Shown here piece by piece: positions 43,448-52,034 of a stretch of 64,000 nt of DNA. Position 1 is the first letter of the stretch, and each line of letters starts with the position of its first letter. The notes beneath the pieces were generated by a model. The model searched no databases and was not told the DNA's origin. It worked only from the letters and a program-made list of their open reading frames with translations. The DNA is from Hyphomicrobium album (lineage in GTDB: Bacteria; Pseudomonadota; Alphaproteobacteria; Rhizobiales; Hyphomicrobiaceae), in assembly GCF_009708035.1 (NCBI RefSeq), contig NZ_WMBQ01000002.1:806001-870000 (forward strand), read 5' to 3'. The translations under genes and the position numbers were made by a program.

Positions 43448-44346
43448 GCGGCCGAGCCCGCCGGTTTGGTATCGAGCGCAAAGCGCGCCCACGCCGGCAA
43501 GTCGATGCGCACCGCGACGTTGCCGGCGCGCAGGCCCTCGCCCTTCTGTAGCAACTCGGCGGCGCGATCGATCCGGATCTCCGCCAGGCCGCGCGTGCCG
43601 GACGTCGAGCCGAGGGTGCCGATCTCTACGTCGCCGGCGATGATCGCAGCACCGGTCGCCGGAAGCAGCGCTTCACCGACGAGAGGTACGATGCGCCGGC
43701 GCGCCGTGCCACGGTTCTGCATGCGCGACACGACCTCTTGCCCGACATAGCAGCCCTTTTCGAACGACACGCCGTTCAACTGATCGAACAGCGCCTCGTG
43801 CGGGAACGCGTCGCCGAACGCGTAATCTTTGCCGCCCTCAGGCACGCCGAGGCCGATGCGATGCGCGTGGTAGTCGTCTTGCGTCGCGCTCACCGCATCC
43901 TCGTCGCCGAGCGCCCAGTCGGAGCGCAGCGTCGTCAATTCGCGAAATCCCAGTCCCGCCAGGCGCGGATCGGGAAAGCGCAGCGGCGTATCGCCGAGCG
44001 GGCGGGATCTCTGCTCGCCGCCCGGCCAGATGGCGGCCACGGTGTAGTCGGACGAAACGTCCTCGATGTCGACCTGCGCCCGCAGCTTGTACAGCTTCAG
44101 CCGCTCGGCCAGCTCGGCCGCCTTGGCGCGCGCCGTCTCGAGGCAGAAGCCATCCGGGCAGGCCACCACGAAGAAATCGAACAGGATCTTCCCTTGGGGG
44201 CTCAACAAGCCGGCGTGCAACGCCGGCTGCGTGTCGATCAGGTCCATGTCGTTGGTGATCACGCCCTGCAGCAGCTTGCGGGCATCCTCGCCCGTAACGT
44301 TGACGACCCCGCGATCGGGCAGCAGCGCTATCTTCGTCTCAGCCAT
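43444..44346 (-). CDS. ygfZ: Folate-binding protein YgfZ
   Basis: A 300-residue GcvT-like protein with the YgfZ signature KGCYVGQEVVSRMQNRG near residue 210, preceded by FEKGC. YgfZ uses tetrahydrofolate to help assemble or repair iron-sulfur clusters. An N-terminal VNVTGEDARKLLQGVITND, where folate-binding proteins keep the Asp, is also present. The ATG at 44346 has GGGGA close by. It is coupled to tag downstream and divergent from the dihydroorotase gene. Confidence 0.92.
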   Translation of the reverse strand: MAETKIALLPDRGVVNVTGEDARKLLQGVITNDMDLIDTQPALHAGLLSPQGKILFDFFVVACPDGFCLETARAKAAELAERLKLYKLRAQVDIEDVSSDYTVAAIWPGGEQRSRPLGDTPLRFPDPRLAGLGFRELTTLRSDWALGDEDAVSATQDDYHAHRIGLGVPEGGKDYAFGDAFPHEALFDQLNGVSFEKGCYVGQEVVSRMQNRGTARRRIVPLVGEALLPATGAAIIAGDVEIGTLGSTSGTRGLAEIRIDRAAELLQKGEGLRAGNVAVRIDLPAWARFALDTKPAGSAA

Positions 44347-44424
44347 CTTTCCCCGCTCCGGTTGCAACCGGCGTCCGATTTACGTATGCGGGGCGCGGGC
44401 CGGAGGCAAGCCGCGGGTCGAGAC

Positions 44425-45753
44425 ATGAGCGCCACGTACGATGTCCTGGTGAAAGGTGGCACAGTCGTCAACCAAGACGGCGTGGGCGTGCGCGACGTGG
44501 GTGTCCGGGGTGGCCGCATTGCTGCTATCGGCAACTTGAGCGCCGCGACGGCGGGCGAGGTGATCGAGGCCAGCGGTCTGCACGTGCTGCCGGGCGTCAT
44601 CGACAGCCAGGTGCACTTCCGCGAGCCGGGGCTCGAGCACAAGGAAGATCTCGAGTCGGGCTCGCGCGGCGCCGTGCTCGGTGGCGTCACCGCCGTGTTC
44701 GAGATGCCGAACACCAAGCCGCTGACGACGACCGAGGCGACCCTTGCCGACAAGGTGCGCCGCGCCCGCAACCGCATGTTCTGCGATTTCGCCTTCTACG
44801 TCGGCGGCACGCGCGAGAACATCGACGACATTCCGATGCTGGAGAAGCTGGAAGGCTCGGCCGGCATCAAGGTGTTCATGGGCTCGTCCACCGGCGATCT
44901 GCTGGTCGACGACGAGAGCTCGCTCGATCGCATCATCGCGCGCCTCGGCCGCCGTGCTGCATTCCATTCCGAGGACGAGGCACGCCTCATCGAGCGCATG
45001 AGCGTGCGCCGCGCCGGCGACGCCTCTTCGCATCCAGAATGGCGCGACGAGGAAGCGGCGATCATCTCGACGCGGCGGCTCGTGGGCCTCGCCGAGAAGC
45101 ACAAGCGGCGGGCACACGTGCTGCACGTTTCAACGGCGGCGGAGATGGAGTTTCTCGCCGCGCACAAGGACTGGGCAAGCGTCGAGGTGACGCCGCACCA
45201 CCTCACGCTGGTCGCGCCCGATTGCTACGAGCGGCTCGGCACCTACGCGCAGATGAATCCGCCGGTGCGCGACGAGCGGCATCGGCAGGCGATCTGGGCC
45301 GCGCTCGCGAGCGGCGTCGTCGACGTGCTCGGCTCCGACCACGCGCCGCACACGCGCGAGGAGAAGGATCACGCCTATCCCGCCTCGCACTCCGGCATGA
45401 CCGGCGTGCAGACGCTGGTGCCGATCATGCTCGATCACGTGAATGCGGGGCGCCTGTCGATAGAGCGCTTCGTCGACCTGACGAGCCACGGCCCGCAGCG
45501 GCTGTTCGGCATTCGTGGAAAAGGGCGCATCGCCGCCGGCTATGACGCCGACCTCACCATCGTCGACCTGAAGCGGGAAGAGACGATCACCCACGCGCAG
45601 GTCGCGAGCCGCGCCGGGTGGACGCCCTATGACGGCAAGCGTGTCAAAGGCTGGCCGGTCGGCACCGTCGTGCGTGGCCGGCGCGTGATGTGGGACGGCG
45701 AGATCATCGGTGCCGCGCACGGCGCGCCCGTCGCCTTCTTCGAAGGCTTCTGA
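44425..45753 (+). CDS. pyrC: Dihydroorotase (class I, PyrC/amidohydrolase)
   Basis: A 442-residue zinc amidohydrolase closing carbamoyl-aspartate to dihydroorotate in pyrimidine synthesis. Motifs are DSQVHFREPGLEHKED, IKVFMGSSTG, FHSEDE, VLHVSTAAE, VTPHHL and GSDHAPHTREEKDH, giving all the metal ligands of the family; the Asp in SDHAPH is the catalytic base. Hydantoinase or allantoinase are close relatives, but HFREPG and TPHHL are dihydroorotase-like. The ATG at 44425 is used; the upstream frame to 43738 is an antisense shadow of ygfZ. Confidence 0.9.
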   Translation: MSATYDVLVKGGTVVNQDGVGVRDVGVRGGRIAAIGNLSAATAGEVIEASGLHVLPGVIDSQVHFREPGLEHKEDLESGSRGAVLGGVTAVFEMPNTKPLTTTEATLADKVRRARNRMFCDFAFYVGGTRENIDDIPMLEKLEGSAGIKVFMGSSTGDLLVDDESSLDRIIARLGRRAAFHSEDEARLIERMSVRRAGDASSHPEWRDEEAAIISTRRLVGLAEKHKRRAHVLHVSTAAEMEFLAAHKDWASVEVTPHHLTLVAPDCYERLGTYAQMNPPVRDERHRQAIWAALASGVVDVLGSDHAPHTREEKDHAYPASHSGMTGVQTLVPIMLDHVNAGRLSIERFVDLTSHGPQRLFGIRGKGRIAAGYDADLTIVDLKREETITHAQVASRAGWTPYDGKRVKGWPVGTVVRGRRVMWDGEIIGAAHGAPVAFFEGF

Positions 45754-46132
45754 CCGCTGACCCGACGCTACGCGTTCTCTGCGCTGCGATGTCCCCTCCT
45801 GACCCAAAGCTGACGTTGCGGTCATCGACAACAGCGTCAGCTGCTGTGCCCAAAGCGGACTTTCGTGGCGTCATGCCCGTTTCGAGCTCGCCGGCTACCG
45901 GTACCTCGCGGCGTGCCCGCGCCCGCTACCGGGTCCTCGAGTGACCGAGGCCTCCCCTGAGGCCGTCTATCGCTGCACCTCGCTACTCGCGGTCTGCCAA
46001 AAATTTATCATCAACTTCACACCAGACAGCGCTCGAAGTTGACCTTGACGGCAACGTGGTCGAGGCCTTCCATGCCACGAAACCTTGCCGCGGTTGGCGG
46101 CAATTCCTTTTTGCCTGTGCAGATCAAGTGCC
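45754..46132. other. Gene-poor region before the accessory-looking stretch
   Basis: 379 bases after pyrC with no supported gene. Base composition looks mixed and codon-like order is lost. I see no terminator, repeat or tRNA. Confidence 0.5.
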
Positions 46133-46345
46133 ATGACAGGTGCCCACGAAAAGAGCGTTCACCGCCTAGCCGGGCGCAAGGGCTACCGGCTCGACAAGGT
46201 GGGCAAAGGCCAACATCGGTTCGCAATGATTGACCTCGCCACCGGTGGCAAAGTCCCATCAGGTGTTGCTGGCCACGATTACTCCTTCACGCTCGAAGAA
46301 GCTGAAAGTTGGCTGGGCGGCCGCAACGACAAAGGCAACGCGTAG
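46133..46345 (+). CDS. Small conserved protein, Rhizobiales type
   Basis: A 70-residue protein with HRLAGRKGYRLDKVGKGQHR, RFAMIDLATGGKVPSG and a C-terminal FTLEEAESWLGGRN. This pattern (GYxLxK, a short beta hairpin ending in V, then LxEAExWL) is frequent as a small, single-domain unknown in Hyphomicrobiales. Function unknown. The ATG at 46133 lacks a strong ribosome site. Neighbour on the same strand is the cyclic-nucleotide-binding protein. Confidence 0.68.
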   Translation: MTGAHEKSVHRLAGRKGYRLDKVGKGQHRFAMIDLATGGKVPSGVAGHDYSFTLEEAESWLGGRNDKGNA

Positions 46346-46441
46346 CGATTAGAACGTGCCGCTTACAGGAACTTTCGTGCCCACAAGATACTACCACGTG
46401 GTCGATACCGCGAAGGATTGGCACAAGACTCTGGAGGCACC

Positions 46442-46933
46442 ATGCAAGAAGCTCGGATCGAACTCCTGCAACGCATGCCTATCTTCGGAGGAATTCACGC
46501 CGACACCCTCCAATTTTTGCTGACCTTCTGCCCGATAGTGTCGGTTGCAGCTAACGACTTCTTTTTCCGTGAACATGACCAAGGGGATTCAATGTTCGTC
46601 CTCGAACTGGGCAAGGCCACGGTGCTGAAATCATGGCGCGGTGAGGACTGTCTCCTGCAAACCCTGAAAGAGGGTGACTGCTTTGGAGAGATGGCTGTAA
46701 TCGACCACTGCTCACGGAGCGCCACCGTCCGTGCGGTTGATGATTGCAGTGCAATCCGAATTTCAGCTGCCGACCTTCACCGAGTGTACGCGCGGGACCT
46801 CAAGCAGTTTGCGCTGATCCAAATGAATATGGGGAGGGAAGTTTGCCGTCGGCTCCGAGAAGCAAATGGCCGCCTGTTCAGCGCGAAGATGGGGATACCT
46901 TACACGGACGGAGATTTGTTCCTGGCCGCATGA
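46442..46933 (+). CDS. Stand-alone cyclic nucleotide-binding domain protein
   Basis: A 163-residue protein made almost wholly of one CNMP-binding domain: MPIFGGIHADTLQFLL, FFREHDQGDSMFVLELGKA, then the phosphate-binding cassette GDCFGEMAVIDHCSRSATVRA with the expected G-E and R-S. There is no Crp-type helix-turn-helix or kinase, only a helical tail of about 35 residues, so it may act through a partner. GGAGG sits seven bases before the ATG. Base use is less GC-rich than the surrounding genes. Confidence 0.85.
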   Translation: MQEARIELLQRMPIFGGIHADTLQFLLTFCPIVSVAANDFFFREHDQGDSMFVLELGKATVLKSWRGEDCLLQTLKEGDCFGEMAVIDHCSRSATVRAVDDCSAIRISAADLHRVYARDLKQFALIQMNMGREVCRRLREANGRLFSAKMGIPYTDGDLFLAA

Positions 46934-46954
46934 AAGCACCTTCGGCCACCGCAG

Positions 46955-47224
46955 CTAAGGTGAGAGTGGTTCGGCAGCGGGCGGCGGATTGTCCGGGTCG
47001 ATCGGTCCCGGCTCCTGGCTGACGATGATCGTGATGACAGCCAGCACAATCAGTGCGGAAATGGCGACGATAGCAGCTTTGAACGCTCCAAGCGTGATCT
47101 CCAAAGGTCGGGTAGCGGCCGGTGATAACCTAACTCGTCGGGTGTCCGGTCGGTCATAGGCCCAGCGTAGTCTGTTGTTCTCGTCAACCGCCGGTACTGT
47201 CTCAGTTTGCAATCTGAGACGCAA
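46955..47224 (-). CDS. Small single-helix membrane protein (tentative)
   Basis: An 89-residue frame with one convincing membrane helix (FKAAIVAISALIVLAVITIIV) and a short Pro/Asp-rich tail. It begins at a TTG with no good ribosome site, and no family is recognised. A hairpin at 47225-47253 lies just upstream. It may be a real but small gene. Confidence 0.42.
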   Translation of the reverse strand: MRLRLQTETVPAVDENNRLRWAYDRPDTRRVRLSPAATRPLEITLGAFKAAIVAISALIVLAVITIIVSQEPGPIDPDNPPPAAEPLSP

Positions 47225-47253
47225 AAGGCCCCAGGGCTGTCGGCTGGGGCCTT
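47225..47253 (-). terminator. Hairpin with minus-strand T tail
   Basis: Perfect 10-bp stem AAGGCCCCAG / CTGGGGCCTT with a 9-base loop. Read on the minus strand it is followed by TTTT. The nearest minus-strand gene ending upstream is the L,D-transpeptidase (stop 47539), 286 bases away. Confidence 0.6.
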
Positions 47254-47538
47254 GCGCGCCTTGCGGCGTTCCGATGGACGAAGGGGTAGGTTCATCGGCT
47301 GACCATCTACGCTGGCCTGAGTCTATTAATGCGGCGTAAACGGAATATGCGGCTCCGGAGCTTCAGCGGCTTCCCGCTCAGCCAAGTGTCGTGCCGGATC
47401 AGTCAACTCAACTCCCGGATGTCCGCTACTGGCGCTATGCGGACCTCGGCCAGCGCAGCCTTTGCGTTGGAGGTGAACGCGCGCGTGACCGTCGCCCGCC
47501 ACGCGCTGCCTCAGTCCGACTGCTTGAACGTGTGACGG
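47254..47538. other. Intergenic region after the L,D-transpeptidase gene
   Basis: 285 bases between the hairpin at 47225-47253 and the transpeptidase stop; no ORF is convincing and I see no repeat. Confidence 0.5.
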
Positions 47539-48393
47539 CTACAGCGGGTCGCCGTAGCGGTCCAGGCGCTCGTCCCGGTCATACGGTTCATAGAGGCGCG
47601 GATCCTCGTAGTCCGGCGGGAGATCGCGACCCGGCGCCTCACGCGCAAACGGTTCTTCTTCCGGCGCAGCCTCGACGACCGGCGGCCTCGACGGCCGCGC
47701 CGCAACCATCTGGTTCGGCAACTGCTTCACCACCGTCACGGGGGTGCCGACCTTGGCGAGGCTCGCCAAGTGCAGCACGTTCTCGTTCATCATGCGGAAG
47801 CAGCCCGACGACGCAGCCCGGCCGATGCTCTGCGGCTCGTTGGTGCCGTGAATGCGGTAGAGCGTGTTGCCGAGATAGAGCGCCAGGGCGCCGAGCGGGT
47901 TCTTCACGCCTCCGGTCATCTTGTCGGGGAGACGCGGATCGCGCGCGATCATCTCTTTCGGCGGATGCCAGTCGGGCCACGCCTGCTGACGGCTGATGAC
48001 CTCGGTTCCCGTCCACGAGAAGCCCTCGCGGCCCACAGAGATTGGATACTGGTAGGCTTCCGTCGCCGACAGCACGAAGTAGAGCGCGCGCCCGCCGCTA
48101 TCGATGACGATGGAGTTCGGCGCGAAGTTGCTGTGGAACGCGACCTTGGGCGGCGCGATGGGGGAGATCGCGGGGCGGGCGCCGCCGCTACGAGTGATCG
48201 GCTCGCGGCGATAGTCGCCGTCATAGCCCCAGTCATCGTCATAGTCGTTGCGCCACTGCTGGCGATTGCGGGGCCGCTGCTCCCAGAACGGGCCGCGGCC
48301 ATAATTCTCGTAGCCGTAGAATTGCGCCTGGGCCGGGGCTGCGTCCGCCAACGTTACGACGGTCGCCGCCGCCAGAGCTGCTCGCCACATCAT
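47539..48393 (-). CDS. L,D-transpeptidase (YkuD family)
   Basis: A 284-residue exported peptidoglycan crosslinking enzyme. The signal peptide starts at MMWRAALAAATVVTLADAAP; a Tyr/Arg/Asp-rich spacer follows, then the YkuD domain with YPISVGREGFSW and the catalytic HGTNEPQSIGRAASSGCFRM, whose Cys attacks the tetrapeptide. A Pro/Glu-rich acidic tail of about 55 residues follows. It forms 3-3 crosslinks or anchors proteins to the wall, as is usual in polar-growing Hyphomicrobiales. ATG 48393 or 48390; GGGGGGA is upstream. Confidence 0.92.
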   Translation of the reverse strand: MMWRAALAAATVVTLADAAPAQAQFYGYENYGRGPFWEQRPRNRQQWRNDYDDDWGYDGDYRREPITRSGGARPAISPIAPPKVAFHSNFAPNSIVIDSGGRALYFVLSATEAYQYPISVGREGFSWTGTEVISRQQAWPDWHPPKEMIARDPRLPDKMTGGVKNPLGALALYLGNTLYRIHGTNEPQSIGRAASSGCFRMMNENVLHLASLAKVGTPVTVVKQLPNQMVAARPSRPPVVEAAPEEEPFAREAPGRDLPPDYEDPRLYEPYDRDERLDRYGDPL

Positions 48394-48500
48394 GGAGGAT
48401 CCCCCCGGGGCTAGAGGTGGTACGCGATAGATCTGGGAACGCCCCGACATCATGCAACCCGTCGCGGCAAAATTTATTGGCGCCGCCGCTACTTATCGCC

Positions 48501-49133
48501 TCACTCGGCCTTCTTGAAGGAGTGCCACGTACCGTCTGCGCCGATGGTCAGCCGCCACCACGTCCACTTCTTCTTGTCGCGCATCGCCTTCGCTTCGGCC
48601 GGACCGACGAGCTGCAAGAGCTCGACCTCCTGCGCGGGCGTCAACTTGCCGAGATCCATTTCGGCGAGATACGGCCAGACGTAGATGATGTTGTTCTCGA
48701 GATCCTTGCCGAGCGGCAGCTCCGCCGCCCGCATGGGGAGTATCTCGGCCAGCACTGCGAGTATTTCTCTGCCGTTCCCGTCGCCCGACGTCTTCTTCCA
48801 GTGGGCGATGGGGTCTTCACCGGCAGCCGCCGCCACCTCGGGCTTCATCTCGTTCCAGTCGAGCGGCTCGCGCAAATCCTCGATGTCGCCCGAATGCGCG
48901 GCGGCGAGAATGGCCTGTCGCATCTCCTCGACGGGCCCGGGAAGGGGTCCAATATCCTCGCCCGGCTTGTGCAGCTGCTTGGCAAACTTCGAAGCCGCGC
49001 CCACCGTCTTGGGCGCATCATTCGCGGCGCGCCCTTCCCGGGAGGCGGAGGGCGCCGCATAGACAATGCTGACTACCGCCAGTACCAATACCGGCAAGCC
49101 TACCCAACGTCCCTCGACGATAAACCGCATCAT
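48501..49133 (-). CDS. Exported protein of unknown function
   Basis: A 210-residue protein with a signal or anchor helix (VGLPVLVLAVVSIVYAAP) followed by an acidic helical domain (GPVEEMRQAILAAAHSGDIE, LAVLAEILPM, YVWPYLAEMDLGKL) and a compact C-terminal basic/aromatic segment (KKKWTWWRLTIGADGTWHSF). GGAG precedes ATG 49133. No family is recognised, though the ending suggests a small beta domain. It is divergent from the LysE exporter with 72 bases between. Confidence 0.72.
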   Translation of the reverse strand: MMRFIVEGRWVGLPVLVLAVVSIVYAAPSASREGRAANDAPKTVGAASKFAKQLHKPGEDIGPLPGPVEEMRQAILAAAHSGDIEDLREPLDWNEMKPEVAAAAGEDPIAHWKKTSGDGNGREILAVLAEILPMRAAELPLGKDLENNIIYVWPYLAEMDLGKLTPAQEVELLQLVGPAEAKAMRDKKKWTWWRLTIGADGTWHSFKKAE

Positions 49134-49205
49134 CGGACTCCGGCGCTGCGCGGGTGGATCATCGGCAACTTCCGGCGCGCCCCGCGTGCCGGCAAAGGAA
49201 GGTGC

Positions 49206-49871
49206 ATGGATTTTCTGCCCAATCCGCTCATTATCCCCGTTGGCATCATCATCGGAATTCTTGTCGCCGCGCCCGTTGGCCCCGTCAACGTGCTGTGCAT
49301 CCAGCGCGCCATCGAGCGCGGATTTTGGGGAGGCATTGCGGCGGGCCTCGGCGCCATGCTGGGCGATGGCCTGATCGCGCTGTGCGCGGCGCTGGGCGTC
49401 GGCGCGATTTCGGGAGCTGTGAAAGATCACCGCAGCGTCATCCAAGTCGTCGGAGGCCTGGTTCTGGTGGCCTTCGGCTTGAAGCTCTACTTCAGCCAGC
49501 CGCGTCTCGTGCCCGTGACGCCGGTTCCCGGCAGCCGCGAGACGTTGCGCGATTTCGTCTGGGACATCCCGCAGACGTTTCTGCTGACGATCACCAATCC
49601 CGGCGCCGTGCTGGGCCTCTTCGCCATCTTCGGCGGCGTGTCGACCTTCGTCGAGGTGGAGAGCTACGTCGACGCTCTGACCATCGTCGCGGCGGTGATG
49701 GGCGGCAGCCTTGCCTGGTGGCTGGCGCTGTCGCATCTCATCTCGCGCTTCCGCCATCGCCTGAGCCTGACGCGGCTGCAGGTGATCAATCAGGTCGCCG
49801 GCTTGCTCTTGGTCGGCTTCGGTCTGCTGCTCATCGGCGAGATCGTCGCCAAGCGCCTGTGTCTGCTCTGA
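49206..49871 (+). CDS. LysE-family amino acid exporter
   Basis: A 221-residue membrane protein with six helices. The N-terminal AAPVGPVNVLCIQRAIERGF is the family motif; then FWGGIAAGLGAMLGDGLIAL, IQVVGGLVLVAFGLKLYF, WDIPQTFLLTITNPGAVLGL and the last helix VAGLLLVGFGLLLIGEIV. It should export a basic or neutral amino acid or homoserine lactone; the substrate cannot be told. AAGGAAGG lies before the ATG. The longer frame to 48417 is a shadow of the neighbouring minus-strand genes. Confidence 0.9.
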   Translation: MDFLPNPLIIPVGIIIGILVAAPVGPVNVLCIQRAIERGFWGGIAAGLGAMLGDGLIALCAALGVGAISGAVKDHRSVIQVVGGLVLVAFGLKLYFSQPRLVPVTPVPGSRETLRDFVWDIPQTFLLTITNPGAVLGLFAIFGGVSTFVEVESYVDALTIVAAVMGGSLAWWLALSHLISRFRHRLSLTRLQVINQVAGLLLVGFGLLLIGEIVAKRLCLL

Positions 49872-49877
49872 GGCAGC

Positions 49878-50123
49878 CTACTGGCGCGTGCGATGCAGCG
49901 TGAATTCCCCGACGCGGATACGGCGCTCGAGACCGTTGGCGAGGTCGACGACCGCCTCCTCGCCGAACTGCGACACGAGGTCGGTCAGCGCCGTGAACAG
50001 CGCCGCATAGGCCATCTGCTCGTTGGGTACGCCACTCTCCGTCCCCTCGTCCCACGCTTCGAGGATCAGCGACAGAGCCCGGTATGTGGAATCGTCGGCA
50101 CCGAAGCCATCGAACAACTGCAT
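49878..50123 (-). CDS. Small protein of unknown function
   Basis: An 81-residue acidic, helical protein (YRALSLILEAWDEG, AYAALFTALTDLVSQFGEEAV) with a basic C-terminal beta hairpin (RRIRVGEFTLHRTRQ). GGGGGAAG precedes the ATG at 50123. No family recognised. It converges on the LysE exporter. Confidence 0.75.
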   Translation of the reverse strand: MQLFDGFGADDSTYRALSLILEAWDEGTESGVPNEQMAYAALFTALTDLVSQFGEEAVVDLANGLERRIRVGEFTLHRTRQ

Positions 50124-50292
50124 GTCTTCCCCCTTTCGACCCGATTACGCCCCCCGGCGTCGGTCGCGGGTCGATAGTTCCGACTGCGCGCGCACGCGTA
50201 TGCCGTCAGCGTGCATAGCACGCGAACGCGCATCACCAAGGGCGTGTCGAGTTCACAGTAAACGGCGGATCGCCGCACGCTTCAGGCGTGGA

Positions 50293-50694
50293 TCAGGGGA
50301 CCGAGCGCACGAGCGTATCGGCAATGGTCGCGCCCTCGGCGAGGAAGCGGTTGATGGCGTTCTGCGCCGACGGACTGCAGGTGTTATAAGTGCGGCTGTA
50401 GCTTTGATAACCTTTATTGAAGCTGCGTGTCAGTTTGGCTTTGCGCAACGCCGACGTGCCTTCCGACTGCACGAGATCGGCCATCCGCTCGCGCCACTGC
50501 TGCCCTTCCTCCGCGCCGCACAGCTCGCGCAGGTAGTGCACGGCGCCGAGTATCTCCGACAGGCGGAACAAGCGATCGTCGTACGGCTTGCTGTCGGGCG
50601 CGGCGGCAGCCGGCATCGCGGCGAGCGCGCATAGCGCGGCGCAGATAAGCGCCGGCACCAGGGGCCGCGATCGGCTGGGAAAAGTGTGCTTCAT
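50293..50694 (-). CDS. TIGR02301 family exported protein
   Basis: A 133-residue protein with a signal peptide (LVPALICAALCALAAMPAAAA) and a helical domain containing RLSEILGAVHYLRELCGAEEG, SFNKGYQSYSRTYNTCSPSA and two Cys that probably pair. This matches the alphaproteobacterial family TIGR02301, of unknown function. Next to it upstream on the same strand is a Nudix hydrolase gene, 29 bases away. Confidence 0.87.
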   Translation of the reverse strand: MKHTFPSRSRPLVPALICAALCALAAMPAAAAPDSKPYDDRLFRLSEILGAVHYLRELCGAEEGQQWRERMADLVQSEGTSALRKAKLTRSFNKGYQSYSRTYNTCSPSAQNAINRFLAEGATIADTLVRSVP

Positions 50695-50723
50695 CGGGAG
50701 AACATTAGCATCGATTCTGGACG

Positions 50724-51197
50724 TTAGGGTGGCGTCCGATCGGCGCTGGCGGCAAGCAATTGCCAGGCGGCTTCGACCACGTGGCGGGTGCCATCCGTCA
50801 TCGGCAGATCCTTGAGGCGGTCGAGCGCGAAAAAGCGCGCCTCGCGGGCGTCGCCAGCTGGGCGCGGCTCGCCGTCGTCGGCGCGTCCGAAGTAGCTGGC
50901 GATGACATAGTGCAGCACCACCGTGCCGGCCTCGTCGCGGTCGATGACGTCGTAGACGCCGGCCAGGCCCTCGATGTGGGGGAAGAGGCCGGTTTCCTCC
51001 TTCACCTCACGCCGCGCCGCGTCCTCGGCCGTCTCGCCCGCCTCGATCGCGCCGCCGGGGAGGCTCCACAAACCTTCGGCCGGCGGCTCGTCGCGCTGGA
51101 CCAGCAGGACCGCCTCGCCGCGGAACAGCACGGCGCTGGCGGCGGCGCGCGGCCAGGGGCCGTGCATGCGATCGGCTCTGTCGTCGAGGTTGGGCAT
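50724..51197 (-). CDS. Nudix hydrolase
   Basis: A 157-residue hydrolase with an intact Nudix box, [23 protein letters not shown], at about residue 48. It should cleave a nucleoside diphosphate linked to another moiety, such as ADP-ribose; the substrate is unknown. It is divergent from the YedK gene (41 bases apart) and upstream of the TIGR02301 gene, with which it may be co-transcribed. Confidence 0.9.
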   Translation of the reverse strand: MPNLDDRADRMHGPWPRAAASAVLFRGEAVLLVQRDEPPAEGLWSLPGGAIEAGETAEDAARREVKEETGLFPHIEGLAGVYDVIDRDEAGTVVLHYVIASYFGRADDGEPRPAGDAREARFFALDRLKDLPMTDGTRHVVEAAWQLLAASADRTPP

Positions 51198-51238
51198 GCG
51201 ACTTCTCTCCGCCGCGGGGAAGCACTACGTTCAGACGC

Positions 51239-51922
51239 ATGTGCTCGCGCTACACCCTTACCTCACCGCCCGAGGCGGTGCGCGCCTATTTTCGTTACGC
51301 GAACGAGGCGGAGTTTCCGCCCCGCTACAACATCGCGCCCTCGCAGCCGGTGGCGATCGTGCGCGATACGCCGCGCGGCGGGCGCGAGATGGCGCTGGTG
51401 CGCTGGGGGCTTATCCCGTCCTGGGTGAAGGACCCGCGCGCCTTCAAGATGCTTGTCAACGCGCGCTCCGAAAGCGCGGTCGATAAGCCCTCGTTCCGTG
51501 CCGGGCTGCGCCACAAGCGCTGCCTCGTGCCGGCCGACGGCTTTTACGAGTGGACCGGCAATGCCGGCGCCAAGCGCCCACATCTCGTCCGCCCGCGCCA
51601 GGGCGGACCCATGGGGCTCGCGGCGATCTACGAGAACTGGCTCGGGGCCGACGGCAGCGAGATCGAGACCATGGCCATCCTGACCACGGGCGCCAATGCG
51701 GCCATGGCCGCGCTGCACGACCGCATGCCGGTCATCATCCCGCCTGAGCATTTCGACCTGTGGCTCGACTGCCGGCCGGGCACAACGGCCGACATCGCCC
51801 ACCTGCTGGCGTCCCCGCCGGAGGACCTCCTCGACATCGTCGAGGTCAGCCGCAAATTGAACAATCCGCGCAACGAGGGGCCCGAGGTGCAGGAGCCGGT
51901 CGGCACCCTCACGCTCCTTTGA
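51239..51922 (+). CDS. SOS response-associated peptidase, YedK/HMCES type
   Basis: A 227-residue DNA repair protein. The catalytic Cys2 (MCSRYTLTS), PRYNIAPSQPVAIV, NARSESA, PADGFYEWTG with the active Glu and LHDRMPVII with the active His are all present. It forms a covalent thiazolidine bond to abasic sites in single-stranded DNA, shielding them. The start is immediately before Cys2, so no other start is possible. There is no SOS box of the GTTC-N7-GTTC type upstream that I can see. Confidence 0.95.
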   Translation: MCSRYTLTSPPEAVRAYFRYANEAEFPPRYNIAPSQPVAIVRDTPRGGREMALVRWGLIPSWVKDPRAFKMLVNARSESAVDKPSFRAGLRHKRCLVPADGFYEWTGNAGAKRPHLVRPRQGGPMGLAAIYENWLGADGSEIETMAILTTGANAAMAALHDRMPVIIPPEHFDLWLDCRPGTTADIAHLLASPPEDLLDIVEVSRKLNNPRNEGPEVQEPVGTLTLL

Positions 51923-52034
51923 TCTCGACGCCCCTCGAAGCCCTTGAAATTACGCTTGGTTGACGCGAACGCCGCCCCTCGCCGCGGTCAACTTTCGGGG
52001 GTAAGGTGCCGCCAGCTTGTGAGGAGTGGTGCGC

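Noticed and set aside
47391-47996. Plus-strand ORF of 201 codons
   Set aside because: Antisense to the L,D-transpeptidase gene and compositionally a shadow.
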